From: JALYOC01 sp036675345
GTDB lineage: Bacteria; Myxococcota; Myxococcia; Myxococcales; Myxococcaceae
Reading direction: 5' to 3'
Length of the DNA: 64,000 nt
NCBI GenBank assembly: GCA_036675345.1
Contig: JAKFFE010000040.1
Span: 22,730-86,729 of the forward strand
The notes below the pieces were generated by a model. That model was given only the letters and a program-made list of their open reading frames with translations. It did not search any database and was not told the DNA's origin. The first letter of the stretch is position 1. Every line of letters begins with the position of its first letter. Position numbers and translations under genes: made by a program. Of the stretch, positions 51,175 through 61,113 are shown piece by piece.

Positions 51175-52436
51175 CCGGCGGACAGACGGTGAAGGGGGCC
51201 CACGGGGCCCTGATGGTCCTGGGGCTGATCAACCTCCTCAACTACCTGGACCGGTACATCGTGGCCGGGGTGTTGCCGAAGATCGAACGCGAGTTCGGGA
51301 TCGACCACGCCGCCGCGGGTGCGGTGGGGACGGTGTTCATCGTGGTCTACATGGTGGTCTCGCCGATCTCCGGCTACCTGGGAGATCGGATCCAGCGCCG
51401 CTACCTGGTGGCGGGCAGCGTGATGATCTGGAGCCTGGCCACGGTGGCCAGCGGCCTGGCCGGATCGTTCCTGGCCCTGCTGCTGGCCCGGGCGGTGATC
51501 GGCGTGGGCGAGGCGGGCTACGCCACCGTGGCCCCGGCGATCATCTCCGACCTGTTCCCCAAGAGCCGCCGCACCCGGATGCTGGCCTTCTTCTACGTGG
51601 CGATCCCGGTGGGAGCGGCCGCCGGCTACGGACTGGGAGGCTGGATCGGCGAGACCTGGTCCTGGCGGATGGCCTTCTTCGTGGGTGGCGCCCCGGGGTT
51701 GGTGCTGGCGCTGCTGATGCTGCGGGCCCCGGAGCCACCGCGCGGGGCCTCGGAGGTCGGACATGACGCCACCCTCCGGGTCCCGTTGCGCGAGTCGCTG
51801 CGGTTGGTCTCCCGCACCCCGATGTTCTGGTTCAACACCGTGGGGCTGACGATGATGACCTTCTCCATCGGGGGGCTGGCCTACTGGATGCCGTCCTTCC
51901 TGGAGTTGGAGCGCGGGTTCTCCGCCACCCAGTCCGGGATCCAGTTCGGGGCGATCACCGCGGTGGCCGGGCTCTCCGGCACCCTGGTGGGCGGAGTGCT
52001 GGGCGACTGGGCGGAGCGCAAGCGCGAGGGAGGCGGGATGTGGGTCTCCGGCATCGGGCTGCTGCTGGCCGCCCCGCTGATGTTCCTGGCCGCCACCGGG
52101 CGCACCCCGCTGACCATCTTCAGCCTGCTCTTCGCCGCCCAGTTCCTGCTCTTCCTCAACAGCGGGCCGATCAACGCGGCGATCCTCAACTGCGTCAGCC
52201 CCTCGCTGAGGGCCTTCACCATGGGGCTGAGCACCCTGCTGATCCACCTCTTCGGAGACGCGATCTCCCCCCCGGTGATCGGCGGAATCGCCCAGGCCAG
52301 CTCACTGGAGCGGGCGATCGAACTCAACGCGATCCCGGTCCTGGTGGGAGGAGCGGTGCTGGTGGCGGGAGCCCTCTACTTCGCTCGGGAAAAAGGGGAC
52401 AGGCTGCCTTTGCCCACCTCAGCAAGCCGAAGCTGA
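51171..52436 (+). CDS. MFS transporter, spinster-like, with repeat-derived C-terminus
   Basis: This 421-residue MFS protein has twelve predicted membrane helices starting LMVLGLINLLNYLDRYIVAG, typical of spinster-type and hexuronate-type carriers. The first cytoplasmic loop motif is GYLGDRIQRRYLV. The last 15 residues (EKGDRLPLPTSASRS) and the stop are encoded inside an inverted repeat at 52389-52475, so the original C-terminus was probably elsewhere. The GTG at 51171 overlaps the phosphatase stop (GTGA). The substrate is unknown. Confidence 0.87.
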   Translation: MTGGQTVKGAHGALMVLGLINLLNYLDRYIVAGVLPKIEREFGIDHAAAGAVGTVFIVVYMVVSPISGYLGDRIQRRYLVAGSVMIWSLATVASGLAGSFLALLLARAVIGVGEAGYATVAPAIISDLFPKSRRTRMLAFFYVAIPVGAAAGYGLGGWIGETWSWRMAFFVGGAPGLVLALLMLRAPEPPRGASEVGHDATLRVPLRESLRLVSRTPMFWFNTVGLTMMTFSIGGLAYWMPSFLELERGFSATQSGIQFGAITAVAGLSGTLVGGVLGDWAERKREGGGMWVSGIGLLLAAPLMFLAATGRTPLTIFSLLFAAQFLLFLNSGPINAAILNCVSPSLRAFTMGLSTLLIHLFGDAISPPVIGGIAQASSLERAIELNAIPVLVGGAVLVAGALYFAREKGDRLPLPTSASRS

Positions 52437-52475
52437 ATCCAACATCAGGGGCCAAGGTTGCCTGTCCCCTTTTTC
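52389..52475. repeat. REP-like imperfect inverted repeat
   Basis: GAAAAAGGGGACAGGC at 52389-52404 is the exact complement of GCCTGTCCCCTTTTTC at 52460-52475, a 16-bp perfect arm, and the interior continues with partial pairing. The T5 on each strand makes it a plausible bidirectional terminator between the convergent MFS and acyltransferase genes. The GGGGACAGGC core is of a kind seen in REP-like palindromes of other bacteria; I found only this copy here. Confidence 0.75.
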
Positions 52476-52533
52476 AAGGCAGAGCCACCGACCCGGAGGT
52501 TCCGCCCGCGGCCCCAGCGCAGCCCGGGGCGAG

Positions 52534-53874
52534 TTACCCCGAGGCCCCGGCCTTGCCCCGGGGCACCGGCTCCATCACCCGGGGCTTGTACTCCAGCGCG
52601 GTGGCCTCGATCTCCGCGGCCAGCCGCTCGCCCTCCGCCAGGAGCAGCGCCCGCAACCGCACCCGGTTGCCCAGGGTGAAGAAGACCTTCATGTCCCGAA
52701 GCGCGATCCGCCGCCGCTCGAAGAAGTACCGGGTGAACAGGGCCAGCGGGAGCGCGGAGAGGAACACCCCCGCCGCCCAGGTCCTGCCGCCGTACAGCCC
52801 GGCCACCGCGATCATCCCGCCCAGGGAGATCGGCGTCAGCACCAGCGCGGTGACGAACTTCACCGTCCCCTGCCGGTCCAGCGACTGGTGCAGCACCTTC
52901 ACCAGATAGCGCGGGATGTAGAACGGCACGGCGAACAGCAGCATCCCCATCCCGAACAGCGGGAAGCCCAGGATCAGCGCCGCCAGGTTCCGCAGCGCGA
53001 ACTTCCACACCAGCGCCGGGTTGTAGGTCAGCGCCAGATCCCGGGTCCGGGCGCTGACCAGCTCCAGCCGGCGGCGGTAGGTCATCACCTCGTCGCGCAG
53101 GTGCTCGAACTTCTCCGGCTGCTCCTTGCGGAACAGCTCCACCCCGCGGGCGAAGCGGCGCAGCCGGGCCGGGTCCTTGGAACGCTCGCCGATCTTGAGC
53201 GAGTACAGCTCATCGGAGGTCTGGATCAGCGGCAGGTCCTCCCACTGCTCCAGGTTGAGGGTGACCCGGGAGAGCCCGCCCTCCACCGCCTCGGTCAGCT
53301 GGCGCACCCGCTCTGCCTCCGGCTGACCGGCGGCGAACTTCGCCACCTCGATCGGGTCGGAGGCCTCCACCAGCACCTCGCTGCGGAAGCGGTGTTTCTG
53401 CTGATAGGTCAGCCCCACCGGGACGATCCGCACCGCCGCCCCCTGGGAGAGGGCCTGGAGCGCGATCCGGGCCGCGCCGGTCTTGATCTCCGCCAGCCGC
53501 GGCTCGGAGTGGCTCTTCCCTTCCGGGAAGAGGGTGATCGCGCCCTGCGACAGCAGCGCCCGGGAGGCGGAGTCGAAGGTGCCCTGGTTCTTCTCCGTCT
53601 GTCCCGGATGGTCCTGCTTGCGGAACACCGGCAGCGCACCCAGCCCCCGCAGGATCCAGCCGAACACCGGTGCCCGGAACAGCGGCTCGCGGGCCAGGAA
53701 GGTGATCCGCCGCGGGAGCACCGCGAACAGCAGCGCCGGGTCCACGATCGAGTTGGGGTGGTTGCACACGAACATCACCGGACCCTCCAGCTGGGGAGGC
53801 AGCGCGCCCAGCTTCACCCGGTAGAAGAGCCGGATGGCGAAACCGACGATCGCCCGGACGGAGGTGTAGAACAC
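52534..53874 (-). CDS. PlsC-type acyltransferase with C-terminal membrane domain
   Basis: This 446-residue protein has the glycerolipid acyltransferase motifs: block I NHPNSIVD (a His plus four residues plus Asp site), VFRKQD and block III FPEGKSHSEP, with IVPVGLTY as block IV. Residues about 300-370 carry membrane segments (LAALILGFPLFGMGMLLFAV, FVTALVLTPISLGGMIAVAGLYG) and a second C-terminal helical region. It probably acylates lysophosphatidate or another glycerolipid at the inner membrane. The start is the GTG at 53874. It follows the TamA/BamA-like gene by 44 bases in the same operon. Confidence 0.87.
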   Translation of the reverse strand: MFYTSVRAIVGFAIRLFYRVKLGALPPQLEGPVMFVCNHPNSIVDPALLFAVLPRRITFLAREPLFRAPVFGWILRGLGALPVFRKQDHPGQTEKNQGTFDSASRALLSQGAITLFPEGKSHSEPRLAEIKTGAARIALQALSQGAAVRIVPVGLTYQQKHRFRSEVLVEASDPIEVAKFAAGQPEAERVRQLTEAVEGGLSRVTLNLEQWEDLPLIQTSDELYSLKIGERSKDPARLRRFARGVELFRKEQPEKFEHLRDEVMTYRRRLELVSARTRDLALTYNPALVWKFALRNLAALILGFPLFGMGMLLFAVPFYIPRYLVKVLHQSLDRQGTVKFVTALVLTPISLGGMIAVAGLYGGRTWAAGVFLSALPLALFTRYFFERRRIALRDMKVFFTLGNRVRLRALLLAEGERLAAEIEATALEYKPRVMEPVPRGKAGASG

Positions 53875-53918
53875 ACGCGGAGTATAGGCGGACCGCCCGG
53901 CGGGCGTCTGGGGGGCCC

Positions 53919-56900
53919 CTAGAACAGGCCGATGCTGAAGTGGAAGTTGAAGAGCTGCTCGTTCACTTCGTAGTCCGGCGCCAGGTTGAAGCCGAAGTCG
54001 AAGGCCAGCGGACCGATCGGCGTCCCGTAGCGGAACCCCGCCCCGGCCACGTAGCGGAAGTCGGTCAGCCGCAGGGTGAGGATGTTCCGGGGGTCGTACC
54101 AGAGGTTCCCCATCTCGAAGAACAGCCCCAGGTCCACCGAGGAGAAGGCGGGGAAGCGCAGCTCGGCCTTGGCCAGGGCGAACTGACGGCCGCCCGGTGA
54201 GAGCGGCTCCTGGCCCCCCAGCACGGTCAGCGCCTCCGAGCTGCAGCCGGCCCGGCTCACCAACCCGCGGCAGTCCGCCACCTCCTGGTGCAGGGTCTCC
54301 CGGCGGTCGGCGGGGATCAGCGCGTCCTCGCGGAACCCGCGCATGCTGGTGTTCCCGCCCATGAAGAAGCGCTTGGGGAGGACCGGCTCGGTCGCGTGGT
54401 CCTCGCGGACCTGGAAGATCTGCCCCGCGCGCGCGGACGCGGCGAACACCACCCGGGGCAACAACGGCACCGGCAGGTAGACGGTTACGTTGGCGGAGGT
54501 CTTCAAGGTCAGCATCTTGAAGTCCTGGGTGACGTCCACTTCCTCCCCCTCGAAGAAGGGGTGATCGACGCTGGCGGTCAGCCCGTGCGTCAGCTCGGCG
54601 GTGGTCTGCATCAGCCCGCCGCTGGTGGGGTTGGTCTTGTCGTCCCGGAAGTCCAGGTTGGCGGAGACCCGCACGTTGTGCATCGTGTAATAGCCGGCCG
54701 GGTAGCGCTCGTTGAGTCGCGCGTTCTGCCGATCGTCCGCCCGTCCCAGGTCCGGGGTGATCGCCACCCGGTCGTGCTCCAGCTCGTATTGGACCGCGGC
54801 GCTGAGCGCGATCTGCCGCGAGAACAGCGACCACTCGTTGGCCGTCCAGTCCCCGCCCACGATCCCCGCGAAGCGGGTGAAGCGGTAGAGCGGTCGGAAC
54901 ACCCGCTCGAACACCAGGTCCGCGCGCGCCCCCACCTTGAGCGGCAGCAGCCCAAACACCCGCGGCTGGTGCAGCGAGACGTTGCCCCGTCCGCCCAGGG
55001 CGTTGAACCCCAGGTACGAGCCCGGCTGCAGACACTGGGAGGTGGTGGGGGGAGCGCGTTCGCTGTGGCTGATGAACACCCCCGGGTCCGCCTGCTGCGC
55101 CGGGGCCACGCACTGGGGGAACAGGCTCAGCGCCGAGGCGCCCACATAGTTGAGCTTTCCCCGCGCGGAGAGGTTCACCCCCGACCCGTTCCAGTTGGGG
55201 GCCACCGCGTCCACCACGAACCGCGGCCCCTCGGAGAGGGAGAGCCCGCCGCCCACCTCGCCCGAATAGCGGGCGCTCTCCTTGACCATCACCTCCACGT
55301 CCTTGGTCGACGCCTCCGCGTCCGGGTCCGCCACCCTCACCGTCACCTGCCGGAAGGCGCCGGTGAGGAGCAGGTTGCGCTGGGACTCGAATAGCTGCTC
55401 CGGATCCAGCACGGTGCCGGGGGTCAGGGTCAGGTTCGCGCGCAGCAGCTGTTCCTCGGTGCGGGCCAGGCCCCCGAAGCGGATCTCCCCCACCCGCACC
55501 TGTGGTCCCGGGTGCAGGTCGTAGGTGACGCTGCTCTCCTCCTGATCCAGGTTGGCCACCACCGCCGCGAACAGATAGCCGTCGCGGTTCAGGGCCCGGG
55601 TCAGCTGGGTCTGCCCCTCCTCGATCAGGCTGGCGTTGAGCGGCTCGGTGACCTTGAGCTTGAGGTTGGGTCGGACAAACCCCGGCGGAGCGCCGCTGAC
55701 GGTCAACGCGCGCACCATCGCCCGGGGGCCTTCCTCCACCCGGAAGCGCACCCGCGCCCGGTTCCGTTCGATCACCGCGTCGGACAAGGAGACCTCCGCC
55801 TGCAGATAGCCGCGGTCCCGGTACATGGCGGTCAGCGAGTCGGCGGCGTTCCGGTAGGCCTCCTCGTTGTAGATGTTCGGCGGGTCCAGCACCGCCGAGG
55901 CCACCGTGGACCCCGACACCCTCCCCTCCAGGTTGAGCGGGTCGTCCAGCTCTCCCGCCTCCGGACCCAGCGCCGGGGCGCGGGCCCGGACATGGCCCAC
56001 CACCACCTCCCGCAGCTGCTGCTCCTCCACCGCCACGTTGCCGGAGAACTCGATCCGCTCCACGAACAGCGGGGCCCCCTCCTCGATGTCGAAGCTGAGG
56101 ATCGCCTCCGACCCGTCCGGCTTGAGCCGCTCTCCCACCACCACCGTGGCGTCGGTGAAGCCCCGCTCCCGGTAGAAGGACAACAACCGCCGCTCCAGCC
56201 GCGCCAGCAGGGTGGTGTCCAGCGGATCGTCGCCGCTGTACCCCAGCACCGTCTGCAGCTGCTTGTCCCCGAAGGTCCGGTTGCCGTGGAAGTGGATGGA
56301 GAACCGCGGGCCGGCGGCCACCGGCACCGAGATCGTGGCCAGCCGGCCCTCGCGCTGCACCACCGGCTCACCGACCTGGGCGCGGAAGTAACGCTCGCGG
56401 CGGAGCACGCTCCGCAGCCCGCGGGTGACCCCGGAGAGCACCGAGGCATCCAGGGTGGCCCCCAGCTCCAGCCCGGCCTCGGACATCACCCGGGACAAGG
56501 GCAGCCCGGGGTCCCCGGCCAGGGTCAGCCCCGCCACCTTGGTGGGCTGTCCCTCGGTGACCCGGAACAGCACCACGATCCCGCCGGTCTGCTCGTACAG
56601 CTCCACCTGGGCGTTGGCCTCGTCAAAGCCCCGATCCCGGTAGGCGGCCCGGATCCCCTCCACCGCGCGGCGCAGCCGCTCCGGATAGTATTCGGCGTTC
56701 TCCGGACACTCCGCTTCGCCCGGCTTGCGGGCGGAGAGCCCCGAGGCCTGGACCACCTGGGCGTCGGAGAGCTCCTTGTCATTGCCCTCCGCGCTCAGGT
56801 GCTCGAAGCAGCGGCGGCCGGTCAGCTCGAACACCACCCGGACCCCGTCCGACTCCGGGAAGGCCCGCACAGTCACCGCGGCGAAGCGGTTGGTGGCCCA

Positions 56901-57092
56901 CAGCCGGTGGATGGACTCGCGGACCGCGCTGCGGCTGAGCGGCTGACCCCGGCGCACCGTGACCCGGTCCGGGAGATCCGCGGCGGTCATCCCCGGCGGC
57001 AGGTGCAGCTCGATCGCGGTGACCGTGCGGTCCACCGCCTCCGACGGGAGCTGGGCGGGGACCGGGGCGGACAGCAGCGCCAGCGCCAGCAC
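53919..57092 (-). CDS. TamA/BamA-like outer-membrane protein with extended POTRA region
   Basis: This 1057-residue protein of the Omp85 superfamily has a signal peptide (MLALALLSAPVPAQ), about six or seven POTRA-like repeats (examples VTRGLRSVLRRERYFRAQVGEP, LERRLLSFYRERGFTDATV, TAMYRDRGYLQAEVSL) and a C-terminal beta barrel containing the conserved loop MRGF in FFMGGNTSMRGF. It ends with Phe, the usual barrel end. E. coli TamA and BamA have three and five POTRAs and are 577 and 810 residues, so this is long. The GTG at 57092 gives a normal signal. It starts 11 bases after tamB, supporting a TamA role. Confidence 0.87.
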   Translation of the reverse strand: MLALALLSAPVPAQLPSEAVDRTVTAIELHLPPGMTAADLPDRVTVRRGQPLSRSAVRESIHRLWATNRFAAVTVRAFPESDGVRVVFELTGRRCFEHLSAEGNDKELSDAQVVQASGLSARKPGEAECPENAEYYPERLRRAVEGIRAAYRDRGFDEANAQVELYEQTGGIVVLFRVTEGQPTKVAGLTLAGDPGLPLSRVMSEAGLELGATLDASVLSGVTRGLRSVLRRERYFRAQVGEPVVQREGRLATISVPVAAGPRFSIHFHGNRTFGDKQLQTVLGYSGDDPLDTTLLARLERRLLSFYRERGFTDATVVVGERLKPDGSEAILSFDIEEGAPLFVERIEFSGNVAVEEQQLREVVVGHVRARAPALGPEAGELDDPLNLEGRVSGSTVASAVLDPPNIYNEEAYRNAADSLTAMYRDRGYLQAEVSLSDAVIERNRARVRFRVEEGPRAMVRALTVSGAPPGFVRPNLKLKVTEPLNASLIEEGQTQLTRALNRDGYLFAAVVANLDQEESSVTYDLHPGPQVRVGEIRFGGLARTEEQLLRANLTLTPGTVLDPEQLFESQRNLLLTGAFRQVTVRVADPDAEASTKDVEVMVKESARYSGEVGGGLSLSEGPRFVVDAVAPNWNGSGVNLSARGKLNYVGASALSLFPQCVAPAQQADPGVFISHSERAPPTTSQCLQPGSYLGFNALGGRGNVSLHQPRVFGLLPLKVGARADLVFERVFRPLYRFTRFAGIVGGDWTANEWSLFSRQIALSAAVQYELEHDRVAITPDLGRADDRQNARLNERYPAGYYTMHNVRVSANLDFRDDKTNPTSGGLMQTTAELTHGLTASVDHPFFEGEEVDVTQDFKMLTLKTSANVTVYLPVPLLPRVVFAASARAGQIFQVREDHATEPVLPKRFFMGGNTSMRGFREDALIPADRRETLHQEVADCRGLVSRAGCSSEALTVLGGQEPLSPGGRQFALAKAELRFPAFSSVDLGLFFEMGNLWYDPRNILTLRLTDFRYVAGAGFRYGTPIGPLAFDFGFNLAPDYEVNEQLFNFHFSIGLF

Positions 57093-57103
57093 GCACCAGG
57101 CCC

Positions 57104-60100
57104 CTACTCGACCTCCCAGCGCAGCTTGAGGTCGAGGCCGACGTTGCCGAACGGGGATTGCGCTTCGCTGTTCTCGTCCCACTGAGCCTGTGCGGAGAGC
57201 CCGTTCTCCAGCTGCCACTCCAGATTCACGCGTGTGCCTCGACCCGAGAACGGGCGCGTCATCCCCAGCTTAAGCTGCTGCAACAGCAGCCGCGACTCCA
57301 AACTCGCCAGCGGCTCCACCTGGCCGCTGCTCTCGTTGTAGCCGGTGGCGATGTGCACCTGCGGGTTGAGGAGGATCGAGTTCTTGGGCAGGAACCGCTG
57401 CACCTGGCGGTCCAACCCCGACGCGGTCAGGAAGGCGTCGGCGGCGATGTAGGTGGCCGCGGCGCTGGCGTTCTCGTTGCGGTCCCGGGAGGTCACCCCC
57501 AGGGTGAGCAGGGAGATGATGTCCCCCTCCGGCAGCGCCGGATCGGAGGTCAGGATCACCTTCGGGTCCTTGGTGCGGCCGAAGGCGTGCAGCTTGACCT
57601 GGTACTCGCGCACCTGGGTCTCGGCATGCAGATCGAACACCGACTCGATCGCCTCCCGATCCCGGAACTCGATCGTGCCCTGCCGCAGATCGAAGCTGTT
57701 GCCGCGGAAGAAGGCCTGGCTGCCCTCGGTGCTCTCCACCACGCCGATCAGGCCGGTCTTGGCGTTGCTGCCGGTGACCTTCAGCTGGCCCACCAGCTGC
57801 GCCTTGGCCAGGTTGTTGTCGATCCGCACCCCGCTGAGGTTCACCCCCAGGTCGCGGAAGTAAAGCCACTCGCGCGGCTTCTCCCCCTGCCCGTAGTAGA
57901 TGCGCTGGCGCCCCAGGTCCCGGATGAAGGTGTCCAGCACCAGCGGCCGCTCGTAGAGGACGTTGGTCAGGTCCACGCTGCCGCCCACGCTCAGCGGGTC
58001 GCCCGCTCCGGTGCGGTAGCGGGCCAGCGAGCCGGTCACCTCCACGATCCCGGAGACCGTCAGCGGCAGGTCCTCGCTGGCCGGATAGAAGACGTTCTCC
58101 AGCTGGGCGGTCAGATCCATCCACTTGATCCCGCTGCGGTCCACCTGGACGTTCCCCTGCAGCGAGAGCCGGCCGTCGTTGAGGACCCCGTGGACCTCCT
58201 CCAGCAGCACCCGCTGCTCGGAGAACTCCAGCTGCCCGGAGAGCGAGCGGAGGGTCACCGGACGATCCCGCAGGGTCATCCCCGCGTCCTTGATCCGCGC
58301 CCCGCCCACCAGCACCGGGCGGTCCGGGCGCCCGGTGGCGGACATGGTCAGCTCCACCGTGCCGGTGGTCCGCTCCACCGAGGTGACGAAGGTCTCCAGC
58401 AGCCGGACATCCAGCGTGCCCTGAAGCCGGGCGTCCAGCTTTCCGTCCCCCAGGGTGCCCGCGCCGGTCAGCTGGGTGGTGGGGCCGCGCACGGTGAACG
58501 GATCCACGGTCAGGGTGTCTCCCACGTAGGTCAGCCGCAGCGGCCCGTCGTTCTCGGCGCGGAAGTCCCCGCGGGCGAGGGTCAGCCGATCAAACGTCGC
58601 CTCCACGTCCGCGGTGGCCTTGCCGGACAGGTGCCCGCTGGCCTTGAGCTGCCCGGCCAGTGAACCGGTCAGCCCCTGGGCGACGGCCTCCTTCCCCAGC
58701 AGGGTCCGCAGGTCCGGCACCCCGATCGCCGCCTCCGCCCGGTAGGGCACCGGCGCGCGCAGGGTCATCTGCACCGAGCCCTGGTCCCCGCTCCGCGGCG
58801 CCAGCGCGCGCAGGAACGGCCGACCCACCAGCTCCAGCTCCCGCCCCACGATCTGCAGCGACAGGTCCATGTCTCCCAGGTCGCGCCCCGCCACCTGGAC
58901 CCGGGGGGAGACCACCTTGCCGCTGACCCGGGGGAGCTCGGTGTCCCCGGAGACCTGGACCTTCAGCGAGGCTTCTCCCAGCACGTCGGTGGCCCCCACG
59001 GTGGCGCCCCCCGGGTTGGAGAGCTCGGCCAACGAGAGCCCGGTGCCCTGGAAGGTGTAGTCCAGCGCGCCGCCGAACACCCAGCGGCCGCTGCCCTTCA
59101 AGGTGCCCAGCGGGCCCTGCAGCTGGAGGCTTCCCAGCTCCATCGCCTCCCCGTCCACGAAGGCCAGCTTCACCTCGCCGTCGCCCAGCCGGCGCCCGTA
59201 GTAGGTGACGTGGGAGAGGTTCAGATCGATCGGTCCCTGGAAGCGGCTGGTGGGGCCGCGGACCAGGATCTCTCCGGTCACCTTGCCCTCCAGCGGCCCC
59301 TGGAACAGGTCCAGGCTGGGGTGCAGCCCGACGATCATGTCCACCACGTCCTGGAGGCGACCGCCCTTCCTTCCCAGCTCCAGCCGGGCGTCGACCTCGG
59401 TCTCCTTCTTGCCAAAGCCCAGCTGCACCCGGCCGGCGTACTGGGTCTGGCCCTTCTGGCCGGTGATCGCCGGGATGGACAGGGTCTGGTCCTGGTAGGA
59501 GACCTTCCCCTGCACCACCCCCAGGTCGAAGTCCCAGAACCGGAAATCGGTGAAGCTGGTGGCGGCCTCGATCACCACCCGCCGATAGGGACCGCGCACC
59601 TCGAACTCCGCGCTGCCCCGCCCCGCCCAATCCAGCTGCGCCACCTGCCCGAAGTCGGAGAGATCCAGCACCGGGGCGCGGCCCTTCACCACCAGCCCGT
59701 CCTCCGGCTTGTTGTACAAGGTCGCCGTTCCCTCCAGGCGCGACTTGCCGGTGCTCAGCTGCAGCCCGGGCAGCTCCACCCGGTCGGCGAGGATCCGCAC
59801 CGGGGTCTTCAGCTCGCCCTGCTCGAAGGCGATCATCCGCTTCCCCAAGCTGGCCGGGGCGTCGAAGGCCCGGGTGGCGATCTTGAAGTCGGACACGCGC
59901 ACCGTGGCCTCGCCGGTCAGCTCCAGCGACGGGCGCAGCTGCCCCTGCACCTGGCCGCTGCCGCTGCCCAGGAAGTCCACCCAGGCTCCGGGGATGCCCA
60001 CCCGCTCCAGCACCCGGCCCAGCTGGGCATCGTCCGCGGAGGCCTGCACCGAGATCGGGTACGGATGCCGGAGTCCGACCCGCCCCGACGCCTTGAGGGT

Positions 60101-61111
60101 CCCCGGACCGGCGTCGAAGGACACCTCCCCGATTCGAAGCTCCTGACCGGCGATGGTGGCGCTGGCGTTGAAGTCCCCCGGGCGGTAGCGGCCAACCTCG
60201 ATCCCGGTGGCCACCACGTCGATCGCCACCGTCGGCTCCCGGGCCTCGCCGCTCAGCTGCAGCCGGGTCCAGGTATGCCCGGCCATCGGTCGGGTCATCC
60301 CGGTGGCCCGGGCCAGGGTCTTGAGCGGGAGGAAGGCCTGCACGTCCAGCAGCAGCCGCGGGGAGCACAGCTCTTCGATCTTGCCGGTCACCGAGACGGT
60401 GACGTCCTCCACGTCCAGCTCGGCCTTGCCCAGGGAGAAGGTCTCCCCATCCACGTCCAGCTCTCCCTCCACCGCGGCGCGGGAGATGGCCATCGGGCGT
60501 CCGCCGGCGGTGGGGATCAGGAACCCCTCCTGGAGATCCACGGTCAGCTCCGCCACCCCGCGGCGGATCCGCCACCCGGCGTCCAGTCCGGTCAGCTCCA
60601 ACGCGCGCCCATCGGGGAGGGTCAGGCTCAGCTGCCCGTCGGAGATCGCCAGCCGATCCAGCTCCACCCGGCGGAACAGATCCAGCGGGCACTTGCCCGA
60701 ATCCGCCTTGGCCTCCGACCTCCTCTTCTCCTCGGCCGAGCCGGGCGCGGGGGTCCCCAGATCCAGGTGGAACCGCGGCCGCTCCAGCTTCAGCAAGGCC
60801 AGCTCCACGGTGCCGAAGAACGGCTGCACCGCCGCCAGCTTCAGCTCCACCGCGTCCACCGCCAGCAGGGGCCGGGTCGAACCCTGGCGGTAGGCGGAGA
60901 CCCCGTAGAGACGGACCGACTGGGTCAGCGGGTCGATCTCGCAGCGGCCAATCCCCACCTCGGCGTCCAGCAGCGAGGGCAGCTGCCGGCGGGCCAGGGT
61001 GCACGCCTCTTCCCAGGCCGCGCGGGTGCGCAAGGTCGCGATCACGCCCGTGAGCACGAGCGCGACGCAAAGCCAGAAGAGCCAGCGGCGTCTGGGAGAC
61101 TGCTTCCGCAC
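57104..61111 (-). CDS. tamB: TamB-like translocation/lipid-transport protein
   Basis: This 1335-residue protein has an N-terminal inner-membrane helix (WLFWLCVALVLTGVIATL) and is otherwise a long series of beta strands of the DUF490/AsmA-like type. The C-terminus carries the characteristic TamB domain (ASAAATYIAADAFLT, RQVQRFLPKN and STEGSQAFFRGNSFDLRQG). TamB bridges the envelope and is thought to move phospholipids or assist outer-membrane protein assembly with TamA. The GTG at 61111 starts two bases after the ExeA-type ATPase stop, and the TamA-like gene follows by 11 bases. Confidence 0.93.
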   Translation of the reverse strand: MRKQSPRRRWLFWLCVALVLTGVIATLRTRAAWEEACTLARRQLPSLLDAEVGIGRCEIDPLTQSVRLYGVSAYRQGSTRPLLAVDAVELKLAAVQPFFGTVELALLKLERPRFHLDLGTPAPGSAEEKRRSEAKADSGKCPLDLFRRVELDRLAISDGQLSLTLPDGRALELTGLDAGWRIRRGVAELTVDLQEGFLIPTAGGRPMAISRAAVEGELDVDGETFSLGKAELDVEDVTVSVTGKIEELCSPRLLLDVQAFLPLKTLARATGMTRPMAGHTWTRLQLSGEAREPTVAIDVVATGIEVGRYRPGDFNASATIAGQELRIGEVSFDAGPGTLKASGRVGLRHPYPISVQASADDAQLGRVLERVGIPGAWVDFLGSGSGQVQGQLRPSLELTGEATVRVSDFKIATRAFDAPASLGKRMIAFEQGELKTPVRILADRVELPGLQLSTGKSRLEGTATLYNKPEDGLVVKGRAPVLDLSDFGQVAQLDWAGRGSAEFEVRGPYRRVVIEAATSFTDFRFWDFDLGVVQGKVSYQDQTLSIPAITGQKGQTQYAGRVQLGFGKKETEVDARLELGRKGGRLQDVVDMIVGLHPSLDLFQGPLEGKVTGEILVRGPTSRFQGPIDLNLSHVTYYGRRLGDGEVKLAFVDGEAMELGSLQLQGPLGTLKGSGRWVFGGALDYTFQGTGLSLAELSNPGGATVGATDVLGEASLKVQVSGDTELPRVSGKVVSPRVQVAGRDLGDMDLSLQIVGRELELVGRPFLRALAPRSGDQGSVQMTLRAPVPYRAEAAIGVPDLRTLLGKEAVAQGLTGSLAGQLKASGHLSGKATADVEATFDRLTLARGDFRAENDGPLRLTYVGDTLTVDPFTVRGPTTQLTGAGTLGDGKLDARLQGTLDVRLLETFVTSVERTTGTVELTMSATGRPDRPVLVGGARIKDAGMTLRDRPVTLRSLSGQLEFSEQRVLLEEVHGVLNDGRLSLQGNVQVDRSGIKWMDLTAQLENVFYPASEDLPLTVSGIVEVTGSLARYRTGAGDPLSVGGSVDLTNVLYERPLVLDTFIRDLGRQRIYYGQGEKPREWLYFRDLGVNLSGVRIDNNLAKAQLVGQLKVTGSNAKTGLIGVVESTEGSQAFFRGNSFDLRQGTIEFRDREAIESVFDLHAETQVREYQVKLHAFGRTKDPKVILTSDPALPEGDIISLLTLGVTSRDRNENASAAATYIAADAFLTASGLDRQVQRFLPKNSILLNPQVHIATGYNESSGQVEPLASLESRLLLQQLKLGMTRPFSGRGTRVNLEWQLENGLSAQAQWDENSEAQSPFGNVGLDLKLRWEVE

Positions 61112-61113
61112 CG

